The notes below the pieces were generated by a model, which saw only the letters and a program-made list of their open reading frames with translations, was not told the DNA's origin and searched no databases. Shown here piece by piece: positions 7,731 to 15,838 of a stretch of 39,179 nt of DNA (position 1 is the first letter of the stretch; each line of letters begins with the position of its first letter). Source of the stretch: CAISIP01 sp039934375. GTDB taxonomy: Bacteria > Pseudomonadota > Gammaproteobacteria > Burkholderiales > Burkholderiaceae_C. The stretch spans positions 1 through 39,179 of the forward strand of contig JBDTMH010000013.1 of NCBI GenBank assembly GCA_039934375.1. The letters are read 5' to 3'. The translations under genes and the position numbers were made by a program.

Positions 7731-8654
7731 TCACCATGCCGGAGCGAGTTGCGCGAATCCTGGTGGAGCCAGTTCCTCGTCTTCGAATGTCACGATCTCC
7801 CAGGCATCCTTGCCTGCCATCAGCGCTCGCGCCAGCCGGTTGTTCAGTTCATGTCCAGAGCGAAACGCGGTGTAGCTCGCCAGCAGCGGCTTGCCCAGCA
7901 TGTACATGTCGCCGATGGCATCGAGGATCTTGTGTTTGGCGAACTCGTCGTCGTAGCGCAGACCTTCGGTATTGAGGATCTTGTAGTCGTCCATCACGAT
8001 GGCATTGTCCAGGCCGCCACCGAGCGCCAGGCCGTTGACCCGCATGGTCTCGACGTCGCGCGTGAAGCCGAAGGTGCGGGCCCTTGCAATGTCACGCGAG
8101 TACGACCCGCTGCCCATGTCGAAGCTGACGCGCTGGCCGGTCGCGTCCACCGCAGGATGGTCGAACACGATCTCGAAATTCAACCGGTAGCCGTGATAAG
8201 GCTCCAGCCGCGCCCAGCGCGCCTGGGCCCCTGCGCCGTCGCGGACCTCCACCGGCTGGGTGACCCGGATGAACTTGCGCGGCGCATCCTGCCAGACCAC
8301 GCCGGCGTTTTGCAGCAGGAACAGGAACGACGCAGCCGATCCATCCAGGATGGGAACTTCCTCGGCCGTGATGTCGACGATCAGGTTGTCGATACCCAGG
8401 CCGGCGCAGGCCGACATCAGGTGCTCCACGGTGGCGACTTTGGCGGTGCCGTGTGACGCGGTGGTCGCCATGCGGGTGTCCGACACCGCGTCGGCCGACA
8501 TCGGAATCTCGACCGGTACCGGCAGGTCGACGCGTCGGAAAACGATACCTGCGTCCGGCGGCGCCGGACGCAGCGTGAGTTCCACCCTTTGTCCGCTGTG
8601 CAGGCCCACGCCGATGGCGCGGGTCTGGGACTTGAGGGTTCGTTGGCGCAGCAT
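7731..8654 (-). CDS. lpxC: UDP-3-O-acyl-N-acetylglucosamine deacetylase (lipid A biosynthesis)
   Basis: A 307-residue zinc amidase that performs the committed step of lipid A synthesis in the cytoplasm. Zinc ligands correspond to H78 (VEHLMSA), H241 and D245 (HKILDAIGD), and the catalytic histidine is H268 (SGHELNN). The start at 8654 gives the family N-terminus MLRQRTLKSQ; an upstream in-frame extension runs into ftsZ and was rejected. It lies 43 bases downstream of ftsZ, the usual proteobacterial position. A TACAAT -10-like hexamer is present just before the start, and a 10-bp inverted repeat straddles the ftsZ stop, so lpxC expression may be partly independent of ftsZ. Confidence 0.97.
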   Translation of the reverse strand: MLRQRTLKSQTRAIGVGLHSGQRVELTLRPAPPDAGIVFRRVDLPVPVEIPMSADAVSDTRMATTASHGTAKVATVEHLMSACAGLGIDNLIVDITAEEVPILDGSAASFLFLLQNAGVVWQDAPRKFIRVTQPVEVRDGAGAQARWARLEPYHGYRLNFEIVFDHPAVDATGQRVSFDMGSGSYSRDIARARTFGFTRDVETMRVNGLALGGGLDNAIVMDDYKILNTEGLRYDDEFAKHKILDAIGDMYMLGKPLLASYTAFRSGHELNNRLARALMAGKDAWEIVTFEDEELAPPGFAQLAPAW

Positions 8655-8676
8655 CCTCTGATTGTAGGAAGCCCGC

Positions 8677-8715
8677 CGCAAGCAGGTCGTCGAAGGCTTA
8701 ATCGGCCTGCTTGCG
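8677..8715 (-). repeat. Inverted repeat (stem-loop) at the ftsZ 3' end, upstream of lpxC
   Basis: Perfect 10-bp arms CGCAAGCAGG (8677-8686) and CCTGCTTGCG (8706-8715) are separated by 19 bases that contain the ftsZ stop codon. In the transcript this would form a GC-rich stem with a 19-nt loop. No U-tract follows, so it is not a classic intrinsic terminator. It could be an attenuator, a processing site or an RNA-stability element between ftsZ and lpxC. Confidence 0.55.
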
Positions 8716-9933
8716 CAAGAACGCCGGAATCTCGTAGTCGTCCATGCCACCACTGGACAAGGCATCGACCTTGGCCGCGGCCGCACCCCGACCGCGCCAG
8801 ACTGCGGGGGTTCCCAGGCTGCCATAGTCGGTCTGCGCCATTCCGCTGCCTGACTGCGCCGTGCCAGCGGTTGCGTTGCCGCTGATCTGGTTGGTCAGCG
8901 TCGGGATCTGGAACGGCACGTTGTCGGTACCGGTGCGCAGTACCTGCAGCGGCGGAGCGCTGCGGCGCTGTCCCTGGCGCGACAGGCCGGTGGCCACGAC
9001 GGTCACGCGGATCTGGTCGCCCAGGCTGTCGTCATAGGCGGTGCCGTAGATCACCAGCGCGTCGGGCGAGGCAAAGGCGCGGATGGTGTTCATTGCCAGT
9101 TTGGACTCGGACAGCTTCAGTGAACCCTTGCTTGCCGTGATCAGCACCAGAACGCCCTTGGCGCCGGAGAGGTCGACGCCGTCGAGCAGCGGGCAGGCGA
9201 CGGCCTGCTCGGCAGCAATGCGGGCACGGTCCGGACCGCCCGCGGTGGCGGTGCCCATCATGGCCTTGCCGGGTTCACCCATGACGGTGCGCACGTCTTC
9301 GAAGTCGACGTTCATGTGGGCGGGAACATTGATGATCTCGGCGATACCCCCCACGGCATTCTTGAGTACGTCGTTGGCATGGGCAAAGGCCTCGTCCTGG
9401 GTGATGTCGTCGCCCAAAACCTCTTCGAGCTTCTCGTTGAGCACCACGATCAGTGAGTCGACGTTGACCTCGAGCTCGGACAGGCCACCGTCGGCGATCA
9501 GCATGCGCCGACCGCCTTCGAAGTCGAACGGCTTGGTGACCACGCCGACGGTCAGGATGCCCATTTCGCGTGCGATACGGGCGATCACCGGCGCAGCGCC
9601 AGTGCCGGTGCCCCCGCCCATGCCGGCCGTGATGAACAACATGTGGGCGCCTTCGATCGAGGCGCGGATCTCGTCAACCGCCTGCTCGGCTGCATCGCGG
9701 CCCTTGTCCGGCTTGCTGCCGGCACCCAGTCCGGTCACGCCGAGCTGAATGGTCTTGTGCGCAGCACTGCGGCTCAGCGCCTGTGCGTCGGTGTTGGCGC
9801 AGATGAATTCGACGCCGCCCACCTCGCAGGCGATCATGTGTTCGACCGCGTTGCCGCCGCCACCACCGACGCCGATCACCTTGATCTGGGTGCCCAAGTT
9901 GAACGCCTGTTCTTCAATCATTTCAATGCTCAT
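8698..9933 (-). CDS. ftsZ: Cell division protein FtsZ
   Basis: A 411-residue tubulin-like GTPase that forms the Z-ring. The tubulin signature GGGTGTGAAP lies at residues 106-115, and the glycine-rich GVGGGGGNAV at 21-30 starts the nucleotide-binding domain. After a variable linker the C-terminal peptide ends DDYEIPAFLRKQAD, the conserved anchor that FtsA and ZipA bind. Length is normal. The start at 9933 is set by a GGAGAA ribosome-binding site 4 bases before the ATG and by the family N-terminus; an upstream in-frame extension is not protein-like. Order ftsQ-ftsA-ftsZ-lpxC is canonical. A 186-base spacer with a strong hairpin separates it from ftsA. Confidence 0.98.
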   Translation of the reverse strand: MSIEMIEEQAFNLGTQIKVIGVGGGGGNAVEHMIACEVGGVEFICANTDAQALSRSAAHKTIQLGVTGLGAGSKPDKGRDAAEQAVDEIRASIEGAHMLFITAGMGGGTGTGAAPVIARIAREMGILTVGVVTKPFDFEGGRRMLIADGGLSELEVNVDSLIVVLNEKLEEVLGDDITQDEAFAHANDVLKNAVGGIAEIINVPAHMNVDFEDVRTVMGEPGKAMMGTATAGGPDRARIAAEQAVACPLLDGVDLSGAKGVLVLITASKGSLKLSESKLAMNTIRAFASPDALVIYGTAYDDSLGDQIRVTVVATGLSRQGQRRSAPPLQVLRTGTDNVPFQIPTLTNQISGNATAGTAQSGSGMAQTDYGSLGTPAVWRGRGAAAAKVDALSSGGMDDYEIPAFLRKQAD

Positions 9934-9937
9934 GTTG

Positions 9938-9943
9938 TTCTCC
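9938..9943 (-). promoter_or_regulatory. Ribosome-binding site of ftsZ
   Basis: GGAGAA on the minus strand, 4 bases upstream of the ATG at 9933. It decides the start of ftsZ against longer in-frame alternatives. Confidence 0.8.
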
Positions 9944-10072
9944 AAAAATGTTGCAGTTGCCTGGATCTGTCGCTGGAACCGTTTGCGGCCCGCCTCCCGG
10001 GTCGGGCAGTTTGATGCATCGCCATCGGACATGGGGACTGCCGCGGGCCAGCCAGGTCATGTTGCTGCCATG

Positions 10073-10095
10073 GCGGTCGCCGCGAGGGCAACCGC
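10073..10095 (-). repeat. Stem-loop in the ftsA–ftsZ spacer
   Basis: Arms of nine bases (10073-10081 and 10087-10095) pair with one mismatch or wobble around a five-base loop. Read on the minus strand this is GCGGTTGCC-CTCGC-GGCGACCGC. It lies 25 bases after the ftsA stop and about 140 bases before ftsZ. No U-run follows. It may protect or process the message or modulate ftsZ relative to ftsA. Confidence 0.5.
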
Positions 10096-10119
10096 GATTG
10101 AAAAGGTGCGGTTGTGCCA

Positions 10120-11349
10120 TCAGAAGTTCCCCACGAACCAGTCCTTGACCTGACCCAGTGCGGTTCGCATCGAACCATTCTTCTGGGCCACCTTGAAGCC
10201 GCGCATGCGCGCCAGCCGGGCTTCCTCCAGCAGGCCCATCACGGTGGCTGCGCGCGGCTGCGACACCATGTCGGACAACACGCCGGCGTATTTCGGCACG
10301 CCGCGGCGTACCGGCTTCAGGAAGATGTCCTCGCCCAGTTCAACCATGCCCGGCATGATGCTGGAGCCGCCAGTAAGCACGATGCCCGAGGACAGCACCT
10401 CCTCGAAGCCGGACTCGCGCATCACCTGGTGCACCAGTGCAAAGATTTCCTCGACGCGCGGTTCGATCACGCCGGCCAGCACCTGGCGGCTGAGCAGGCG
10501 CGGCCCGCGGTCGCCCAGGCCAGGCACCTCGACCTGGGTCTCGGCGTCGGTCAGCAACTGCTTGGCGCAGCCGCTGTCGATCTTGACGTCCTCCGCATCC
10601 TTGGTCGGCGTGCGCAGCGCCATCGCGATGTCGCTGGTGATCAGGTCGCCGGCGATCGGGATCACCGCGGTGTGGCGGATTGCGCCGTTGGCGAAGATCG
10701 CCACGTCGGTGGTGCCGGCGCCGATATCGACCAGGCCGACACCGAGCTCGCGCTCGTCGTCGGTCAGCACCGAAAGACTGGACGCCAGCGGATTGAGCAT
10801 CAGCTGCTCGACCTCCAGGCCACAGCGACGCACGCACTTGATGATGTTCTCGGCCGCGCTCTGGGCGCCAGTCACGATGTGCACCTTGGCCTCGAGCCGG
10901 ATGCCGCTCATGCCGATCGGTTCCTTGACATCCTGACCGTCGATGATGAATTCCTGCGGCTCGACCAGCAACAGCCGCTGGTCAGTCGAGATATTGATCG
11001 CCTTGGCGGTCTCCACGACGCGCGCCACGTCGGCCTGCGTCACCTCGCGGTCCTTGATCGCGACCATGCCGCTGGAGTTGATGCCGCGGATGTGGCTGCC
11101 GGTGATGCCGGTGTAGACCCGCGTGATCTTGCAGTCGGCCATCAGCTCGGCTTCCTTCAGCGCGAGCTGGATGCTCTGCACGGTGGCGTCGATGTTGACC
11201 ACCACGCCGCGCCGGATGCCGGTGCTCGGCGCCACGCCCAGTCCGGCCAGCTTGAGTTTGCCACCGGGCATGACCTCGGCCACCACGACCATCACCTTGG
11301 CGGTGCCGATGTCGAGTCCGACGACCAGGTCCTTGTATTCTTTCGCCAT
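10120..11349 (-). CDS. ftsA: Cell division protein FtsA
   Basis: A 409-residue actin-fold ATPase that tethers FtsZ to the membrane. The phosphate-1 motif is LDIGTAKVMVVVAEV near residues 14-28, the phosphate-2 region is VDIGAGTTDVAIF, and an adenosine-binding GIVLTGGSS motif occurs in the last third. The C-terminus KDWFVGNF is amphipathic, as expected of the FtsA membrane-targeting helix. It starts 20 bases after ftsQ in transcription order, and ftsZ follows after a 186-base spacer. Confidence 0.97.
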   Translation of the reverse strand: MAKEYKDLVVGLDIGTAKVMVVVAEVMPGGKLKLAGLGVAPSTGIRRGVVVNIDATVQSIQLALKEAELMADCKITRVYTGITGSHIRGINSSGMVAIKDREVTQADVARVVETAKAINISTDQRLLLVEPQEFIIDGQDVKEPIGMSGIRLEAKVHIVTGAQSAAENIIKCVRRCGLEVEQLMLNPLASSLSVLTDDERELGVGLVDIGAGTTDVAIFANGAIRHTAVIPIAGDLITSDIAMALRTPTKDAEDVKIDSGCAKQLLTDAETQVEVPGLGDRGPRLLSRQVLAGVIEPRVEEIFALVHQVMRESGFEEVLSSGIVLTGGSSIMPGMVELGEDIFLKPVRRGVPKYAGVLSDMVSQPRAATVMGLLEEARLARMRGFKVAQKNGSMRTALGQVKDWFVGNF

Positions 11350-11369
11350 ATCGATACCTGTTGTTTACG

Positions 11370-12155
11370 CTATTTCTTCTGACTGTCGTTGACCACCGTG
11401 CTCACGCCACGCAGGCGCAACGCGTAACCGTCTGCGTGCCGCAAGTCGGCCGACTCCACCGCATCGGGGTTGCGGTTGTAGCGGGAGGTGACCTGCGTGA
11501 TCGTGCGCAGAAAGCGGGTCATGCGCTTGACCACTTCATCGTCACTGCCGCGTCCGAGCTCGATCACTGCGCCGGTGTCCAGTTCGGCGGTCCAGCCGCC
11601 ACGACCGCTGAGCACCAGTTGCTCCAGGCTGAGGTCCAGCGCGTCGAACATCGGCTGCAGTACCTGGTACATCGCCAACACCTGGGGCTCCTGCCCTGCG
11701 GGCCCGTCCAGGTGCGGCAGGGCTTGATGTTCGACTTCCCCGACATTGGCCTCGAAGACTTCGCCATGGGTGTCGAGCAAACGTGATGCATCCTCCGGCC
11801 CCCAATACGCAGCGGCCTGGTGTTCCTGCAGTTCGACCCGCAGGCGGTTTGGAAACACCCGACGCACGATGGCGTGGCGGACCCAGGGGGTGGCTTCGAA
11901 TAGCTGGCGCGCGCGCGCCAAATCGAGCGTGAAGAAGTTGCCGCTGAGCCGGGATGTGACGTTGGCGCGCAGCGTGGGTATGTTGTTGTGACCGACCTCG
12001 CCGGTCACGGTGATCGACGCAATCGCGAACTGCGGGCGTTGTGCGGCCCAACTGGCCAATGCCGCCAGTGCCAGCAGTACGAAAACCGCGAACAGCACGC
12101 TGGCGGTCATGTTCATCAGGCGTACGTCAAAGGGCAGCATCAGCGCTTCGTTCAT
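11370..12155 (-). CDS. ftsQ: Cell division protein FtsQ
   Basis: A 261-residue bitopic division protein that recruits FtsL/FtsB and later divisome parts. One membrane segment lies at about residues 15-35 (TASVLFAVFVLLALAALASW). A POTRA domain follows (FAIASITVTGEVGHNN, about 43-110), then the beta domain containing TPWVRHAIVRRVFPNRL. The start at 12155 is set by a perfect AGGAGG seven bases upstream; longer frames beginning at 12245 or 12260 abut ddl but lack such a site and would add about 30 unlike residues. Length fits the family. Confidence 0.95.
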   Translation of the reverse strand: MNEALMLPFDVRLMNMTASVLFAVFVLLALAALASWAAQRPQFAIASITVTGEVGHNNIPTLRANVTSRLSGNFFTLDLARARQLFEATPWVRHAIVRRVFPNRLRVELQEHQAAAYWGPEDASRLLDTHGEVFEANVGEVEHQALPHLDGPAGQEPQVLAMYQVLQPMFDALDLSLEQLVLSGRGGWTAELDTGAVIELGRGSDDEVVKRMTRFLRTITQVTSRYNRNPDAVESADLRHADGYALRLRGVSTVVNDSQKK

Positions 12156-12162
12156 GCGTGCG

Positions 12163-12168
12163 CCTCCT
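12163..12168 (-). promoter_or_regulatory. Ribosome-binding site of ftsQ
   Basis: A full AGGAGG on the minus strand, seven bases before the ATG at 12155. It fixes the start of ftsQ and implies independent initiation rather than coupling to ddl, whose stop is 91 bases upstream. Confidence 0.85.
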
Positions 12169-12246
12169 GCGCGTGGCGAACGGCGTAATGCGCCGGGGGC
12201 GCGACCCTTGGATTCAGTGGTGGGACCATTGCGTTGACTGGCCATG

Positions 12247-13245
12247 TCATGGCGTCCCACCGAACTGCGATCCGTCGGCCAGCTGCGGATGACGGTTGTC
12301 CAGCGCCGCGTCCTGCAGCAGTTGCAGGCACAGGTCCTGGTAGCTGATATCGGCGGCGCGCGCCGACATCGGAACCAGTGAATGGCTGGTCATGCCGGGC
12401 GAGGTGTTGAGCTCCAGCAGACTGGACTGGCGCGTGGCGGCGTCGATCATCACGTCGACACGGCCCCAGCCGCGGCAACCCAATACCTGGTAAGCGCGCA
12501 GCGCCAGCGCCTGGATGATCTCTTCCTCGCCCTGCGGCAGGCCGCAGGGAATCAGGTATTGCGTGTCGTCGGTGAAATATTTGTTCTGGTAGTCATAGTT
12601 GCCGTCGGGGGCGACGATACGGATCACCGGCAGCGCGCGGGCCTGTGTACCAGTGCCGATGATCGGGCAGGTGACCTCGTCGCCACAGATGAATTGCTCG
12701 CACAACACGTCGCTGTCCAGTTGTGCCGCCTGGGCCACCGCGGCCTGCATCTGCGAATAGCCGAGTACCTTGGTCACGCCGATGGAAGAGCCTTCGCGTG
12801 CCGGCTTGACGATCAGTGGCAGACCCAGTGTGTCGGGTAAGGTGATCAGGTCTTTCGCGTCGTAGCTGCCGGCCTGCAGCAGTTGGTAGGCAGGGGTTGG
12901 AAGCCCCTCGGCCAACCAGACCCGCTTGGTCATGACCTTGTCAATGGCGATCGCACTGGCCATCACGCCCGAGCCGGTATACGGAATACCCAACAGTTCC
13001 AGGGCGCCCTGCACCGTACCGTCTTCGCCAAAGCGACCGTGTAGTGCGATGAAACAACGGGTGAATCCTTCGCCGCGCAGTTCGTGCAAGCCCCGGCTTG
13101 CCGGGTCGAAGGCAAACGCATCGACGCCGCCTGCCCGCAGGGCCTGCAACACGCCGGTGCCCGACATCAACGATATCTCGCGTTCGGCCGACACGCCGCC
13201 CATCAGCACCGCGACCTTGCCCATGATGGAGGGAGTGGGCGTCAT
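12247..13245 (-). CDS. ddl: D-alanine–D-alanine ligase
   Basis: A 332-residue ATP-grasp ligase that makes the D-Ala-D-Ala dipeptide used by MurF. The N-terminal VAVLMGGVSAEREIS motif, the central GSGVMASAIAIDKVMTK region and the C-terminal SLLELNTSPGMTSHSLVP metal/ATP-binding segment are all present. The start ATG overlaps the murC stop by four bases (ATGA at 13242-13245), so translation is coupled to murC. The position between murC and ftsQ is typical of the DdlB copy in this cluster; whether a second ddl exists elsewhere cannot be seen. Confidence 0.96.
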   Translation of the reverse strand: MTPTPSIMGKVAVLMGGVSAEREISLMSGTGVLQALRAGGVDAFAFDPASRGLHELRGEGFTRCFIALHGRFGEDGTVQGALELLGIPYTGSGVMASAIAIDKVMTKRVWLAEGLPTPAYQLLQAGSYDAKDLITLPDTLGLPLIVKPAREGSSIGVTKVLGYSQMQAAVAQAAQLDSDVLCEQFICGDEVTCPIIGTGTQARALPVIRIVAPDGNYDYQNKYFTDDTQYLIPCGLPQGEEEIIQALALRAYQVLGCRGWGRVDVMIDAATRQSSLLELNTSPGMTSHSLVPMSARAADISYQDLCLQLLQDAALDNRHPQLADGSQFGGTP

Positions 13246-14660
13246 GCCGGCTGCTCCTGGATTTGCGCACCGAGTTCGACCACGCGGGCCGGTACGGCAC
13301 CGATGTTGCCGGCGCCCATGCACAGCACCACGTCACCGTCCTGGCTGTTGTCGATGATGGCCTGCGCCATGCTCTTGATGTCGTCGATGAAGACCGGCTC
13401 GACTTGTCCGGCCACCCGCAATGCGCGTGCCAGCGCCCGGCCGTCGGCGGCAACGATCGGCATTTCGCCGGCCGGATAGACGTCGGACAACAGAACGGCA
13501 TCGACCTGGCCAATGACCTTGACGAAGTCGTCGAAGCAGTCGCGGGTGCGGCTGTAGCGGTGTGGCTGAAATGCCAGCAGCAGCCGGCGGCCAGGGAAGG
13601 CGCCGCGCGCGGCCGCAATCGTCGCCGCCATCTCGACCGGGTGGTGGCCATAGTCGTCGACCAGTGCGAACTGGCCGCCGTGGCTGCAGGCCACCTGGCC
13701 ATAACGCTGGAACCGGCGGCCGACACCCTGAAAGCGCGCCAGTGCCTGTTGCACTGCGGCGTCCGGGATATTCAGTTCGACCGCCACCGCAATCGCCGAC
13801 AAGGCGTTGAGCACGTTGTGCCGGCCCGCCAGGTTCAGCACCACCGGCAGGTCGGGCAGGATGACGCCATTGCGCCGCTGTACCGTGAAATGCATCTGCC
13901 CGCCAACCGCGCGCACGTCGATCGCGCGCACCTGTGCATCTTCGCCAAAGCCGTAGCTGGTGATCGGGCATGAGACCTGCGGCACGATGTCGCGCACGGG
14001 AGCGTCATCGGTGCAAAGGATGGCCGTGCCATAAAACGGCATGCGGTGCAGGAATTCGACGAATGCGGTCTTCAGGCGTTCGAAGTCATGTCCGTAGGTC
14101 TGCATGTGATCGGCGTCGATATTGGTGACGATCGCCATCACCGGCAGCAGGTTCAGGAACGAGGCGTCGGATTCGTCGGCCTCGACGACGATGTAGTCCC
14201 CCTTGCCCAGACGCGCGTTGGCACCGGCGCTGTTCAGCCGCCCGCCGATCACGAAGGTCGGGTCCAGTCCGGCCTCGTCCAGCACGCTGGCCACCAGACT
14301 GGTGGTGGTGGTCTTGCCATGGGTGCCCGCGATGGCGATGCCTTGTTTCAGCCGCATCAGCTCGGCCAGCATGATGGCACGGGGCACCACCGGGATGTGG
14401 CGCGCGCGCGCTTCGATCACCTCGGCGTTGTCTTCGTGCACCGCTGTAGTCGTCACGACCGCGTCTGCACCTTCGATGTGGGCCGCGTCATGCCCGACGA
14501 ACACCCGGATACCCAGAGAATCCAGGCGTTGCAGCGTGGTGCTGGCCGCGATGTCGGAGCCGGAGATCGTGTATCCCAGGCCCAGCAGCACTTCGGCGAT
14601 GGCCGACATGCCGGAGCCGCCAATGCCGATGAAATGGATGTGCTTGATGGCGTATTTCAT
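13242..14660 (-). CDS. murC: UDP-N-acetylmuramate–L-alanine ligase
   Basis: A 472-residue Mur ligase that adds L-Ala to UDP-MurNAc, the first step of stem-peptide assembly in the cytoplasm. The N-terminal Rossmann motif IHFIGIGGSGMSAIAEVL, the ATP-binding AGTHGKTTTTSLVA, and the C-terminal region with FQPHRYSRT are all typical of MurC. Four-base ATGA overlaps join it to murG upstream and ddl downstream in transcription order. Length is normal. Confidence 0.97.
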   Translation of the reverse strand: MKYAIKHIHFIGIGGSGMSAIAEVLLGLGYTISGSDIAASTTLQRLDSLGIRVFVGHDAAHIEGADAVVTTTAVHEDNAEVIEARARHIPVVPRAIMLAELMRLKQGIAIAGTHGKTTTTSLVASVLDEAGLDPTFVIGGRLNSAGANARLGKGDYIVVEADESDASFLNLLPVMAIVTNIDADHMQTYGHDFERLKTAFVEFLHRMPFYGTAILCTDDAPVRDIVPQVSCPITSYGFGEDAQVRAIDVRAVGGQMHFTVQRRNGVILPDLPVVLNLAGRHNVLNALSAIAVAVELNIPDAAVQQALARFQGVGRRFQRYGQVACSHGGQFALVDDYGHHPVEMAATIAAARGAFPGRRLLLAFQPHRYSRTRDCFDDFVKVIGQVDAVLLSDVYPAGEMPIVAADGRALARALRVAGQVEPVFIDDIKSMAQAIIDNSQDGDVVLCMGAGNIGAVPARVVELGAQIQEQPA

Positions 14661-15838
14661 GAAGTCACCAATTCCGCACAGGCGCGTGCCACTTGCGCTG
14701 TCGCGTCTGTCTTTGCGTAACGGCGCGCTGTCGTGGCGCAGGCCAGCAGGTTCTCGCGCGTGGCCTGGCCAAAAAACTGTGCCAGACGCTGGGCATTGAG
14801 CTCGGCCTGCGCCAACAGCCAGCCACCGCCATGGTCGACCAGAAACCGAGCGTTGCGCGTCTGGTGGTCGTCCGCTGCCGACGGCAGCGGTACGAAAAGC
14901 GCGGCCACGCCAAGTGCGGCGATCTCGGCCACAGTACTGGCGCCAGCGCGGCAGACCACCAGGTCAGCGTCGGCAAAGGCGGTGGCCATGTCGTCGATGA
15001 ACGGGGTCAGTTCCGCCTCGACACCGGCGCGCTGGTAGTTGGCCCGCAGCGCATCGATCTGGGCACTGCCGCTTTGGTGCATGACCGTGGGACGCAGTTC
15101 TGCCGGAATCAGCGCCAGTGCCTGCGGCACGGTGTCATTCAAGACCCGTGCGCCCAGGCTGCCGCCGACGACCAATACCCGTAGCGGGCCAGTGCGACCG
15201 GCAAAGCGTTGCTCGGGCTTGGGCTGACCGATGAATTCGCTGCGCAGCGGATTGCCGACCCATTGCCCCTTGGCCAGCACGTTGGGAAACGCGCTGTAGA
15301 CCCGGTCGGCCACACCTGCCAATACCCGGTTGGCCATGCCGGCGACGGCGTTTTGCTCGTGCAGCACCAGTGGCTTTCCGAGCAGCACCGCCATCATCGC
15401 GCCAGGGAAGGTGATGTAGCCGCCCAGGCCGATCACGACGTCGGGGTGCACCCGGCGCACGACCTGGATGCTTTGCCAGAACGCACGCAGCAGGCGCAGC
15501 GGCAGCAGCGCGAGCGTCATGACGCCCTTGCCGCGCACGCCGGAGAAGTCCAGCGCCTCGAATTGAAAGCCCTGCGGTGGCACCAGCCGGCTTTCCATGC
15601 TGGCATGGCGGGCGCTGCCTTTGCCGCCGAGCCAGCAGACCGTCCAGCCCTTTGCACGCAGTTCGTGCGCGACTGCCAGCCCCGGAAAAATGTGGCCGCC
15701 AGTGCCGCCGGCCATGACCAGCGCGCAACGCGAGGGCACGGCATCGGTACCGGCCCCAAGGCCGGTCTTGCCGGTGTGCGGCGCTTGCGAGCGCATGCCT
15801 TCGTCGGATGTGCCCGAGCGCCGGCTCAGTGTGTTCAC
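14657..15838 (-). CDS. murG: UDP-GlcNAc:undecaprenyl-PP-MurNAc-pentapeptide GlcNAc transferase
   Basis: A 393-residue GT28 glycosyltransferase that converts lipid I to lipid II at the inner membrane's cytoplasmic face. The first glycine-rich motif VMAGGTGGHIFPG begins near residue 41; VVGGSLGARVLND, the G-loop of the second Rossmann fold, and the VCRAGASTVAE donor-site motif follow. The protein starts with GTG in a four-base overlap with the ftsW stop (GTGA), giving about 38 extra N-terminal residues compared with MurG of about 355. An internal ATG at 15796 would shorten this, so the exact start is less certain than the identity. Confidence 0.95.
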   Translation of the reverse strand: MNTLSRRSGTSDEGMRSQAPHTGKTGLGAGTDAVPSRCALVMAGGTGGHIFPGLAVAHELRAKGWTVCWLGGKGSARHASMESRLVPPQGFQFEALDFSGVRGKGVMTLALLPLRLLRAFWQSIQVVRRVHPDVVIGLGGYITFPGAMMAVLLGKPLVLHEQNAVAGMANRVLAGVADRVYSAFPNVLAKGQWVGNPLRSEFIGQPKPEQRFAGRTGPLRVLVVGGSLGARVLNDTVPQALALIPAELRPTVMHQSGSAQIDALRANYQRAGVEAELTPFIDDMATAFADADLVVCRAGASTVAEIAALGVAALFVPLPSAADDHQTRNARFLVDHGGGWLLAQAELNAQRLAQFFGQATRENLLACATTARRYAKTDATAQVARACAELVTS

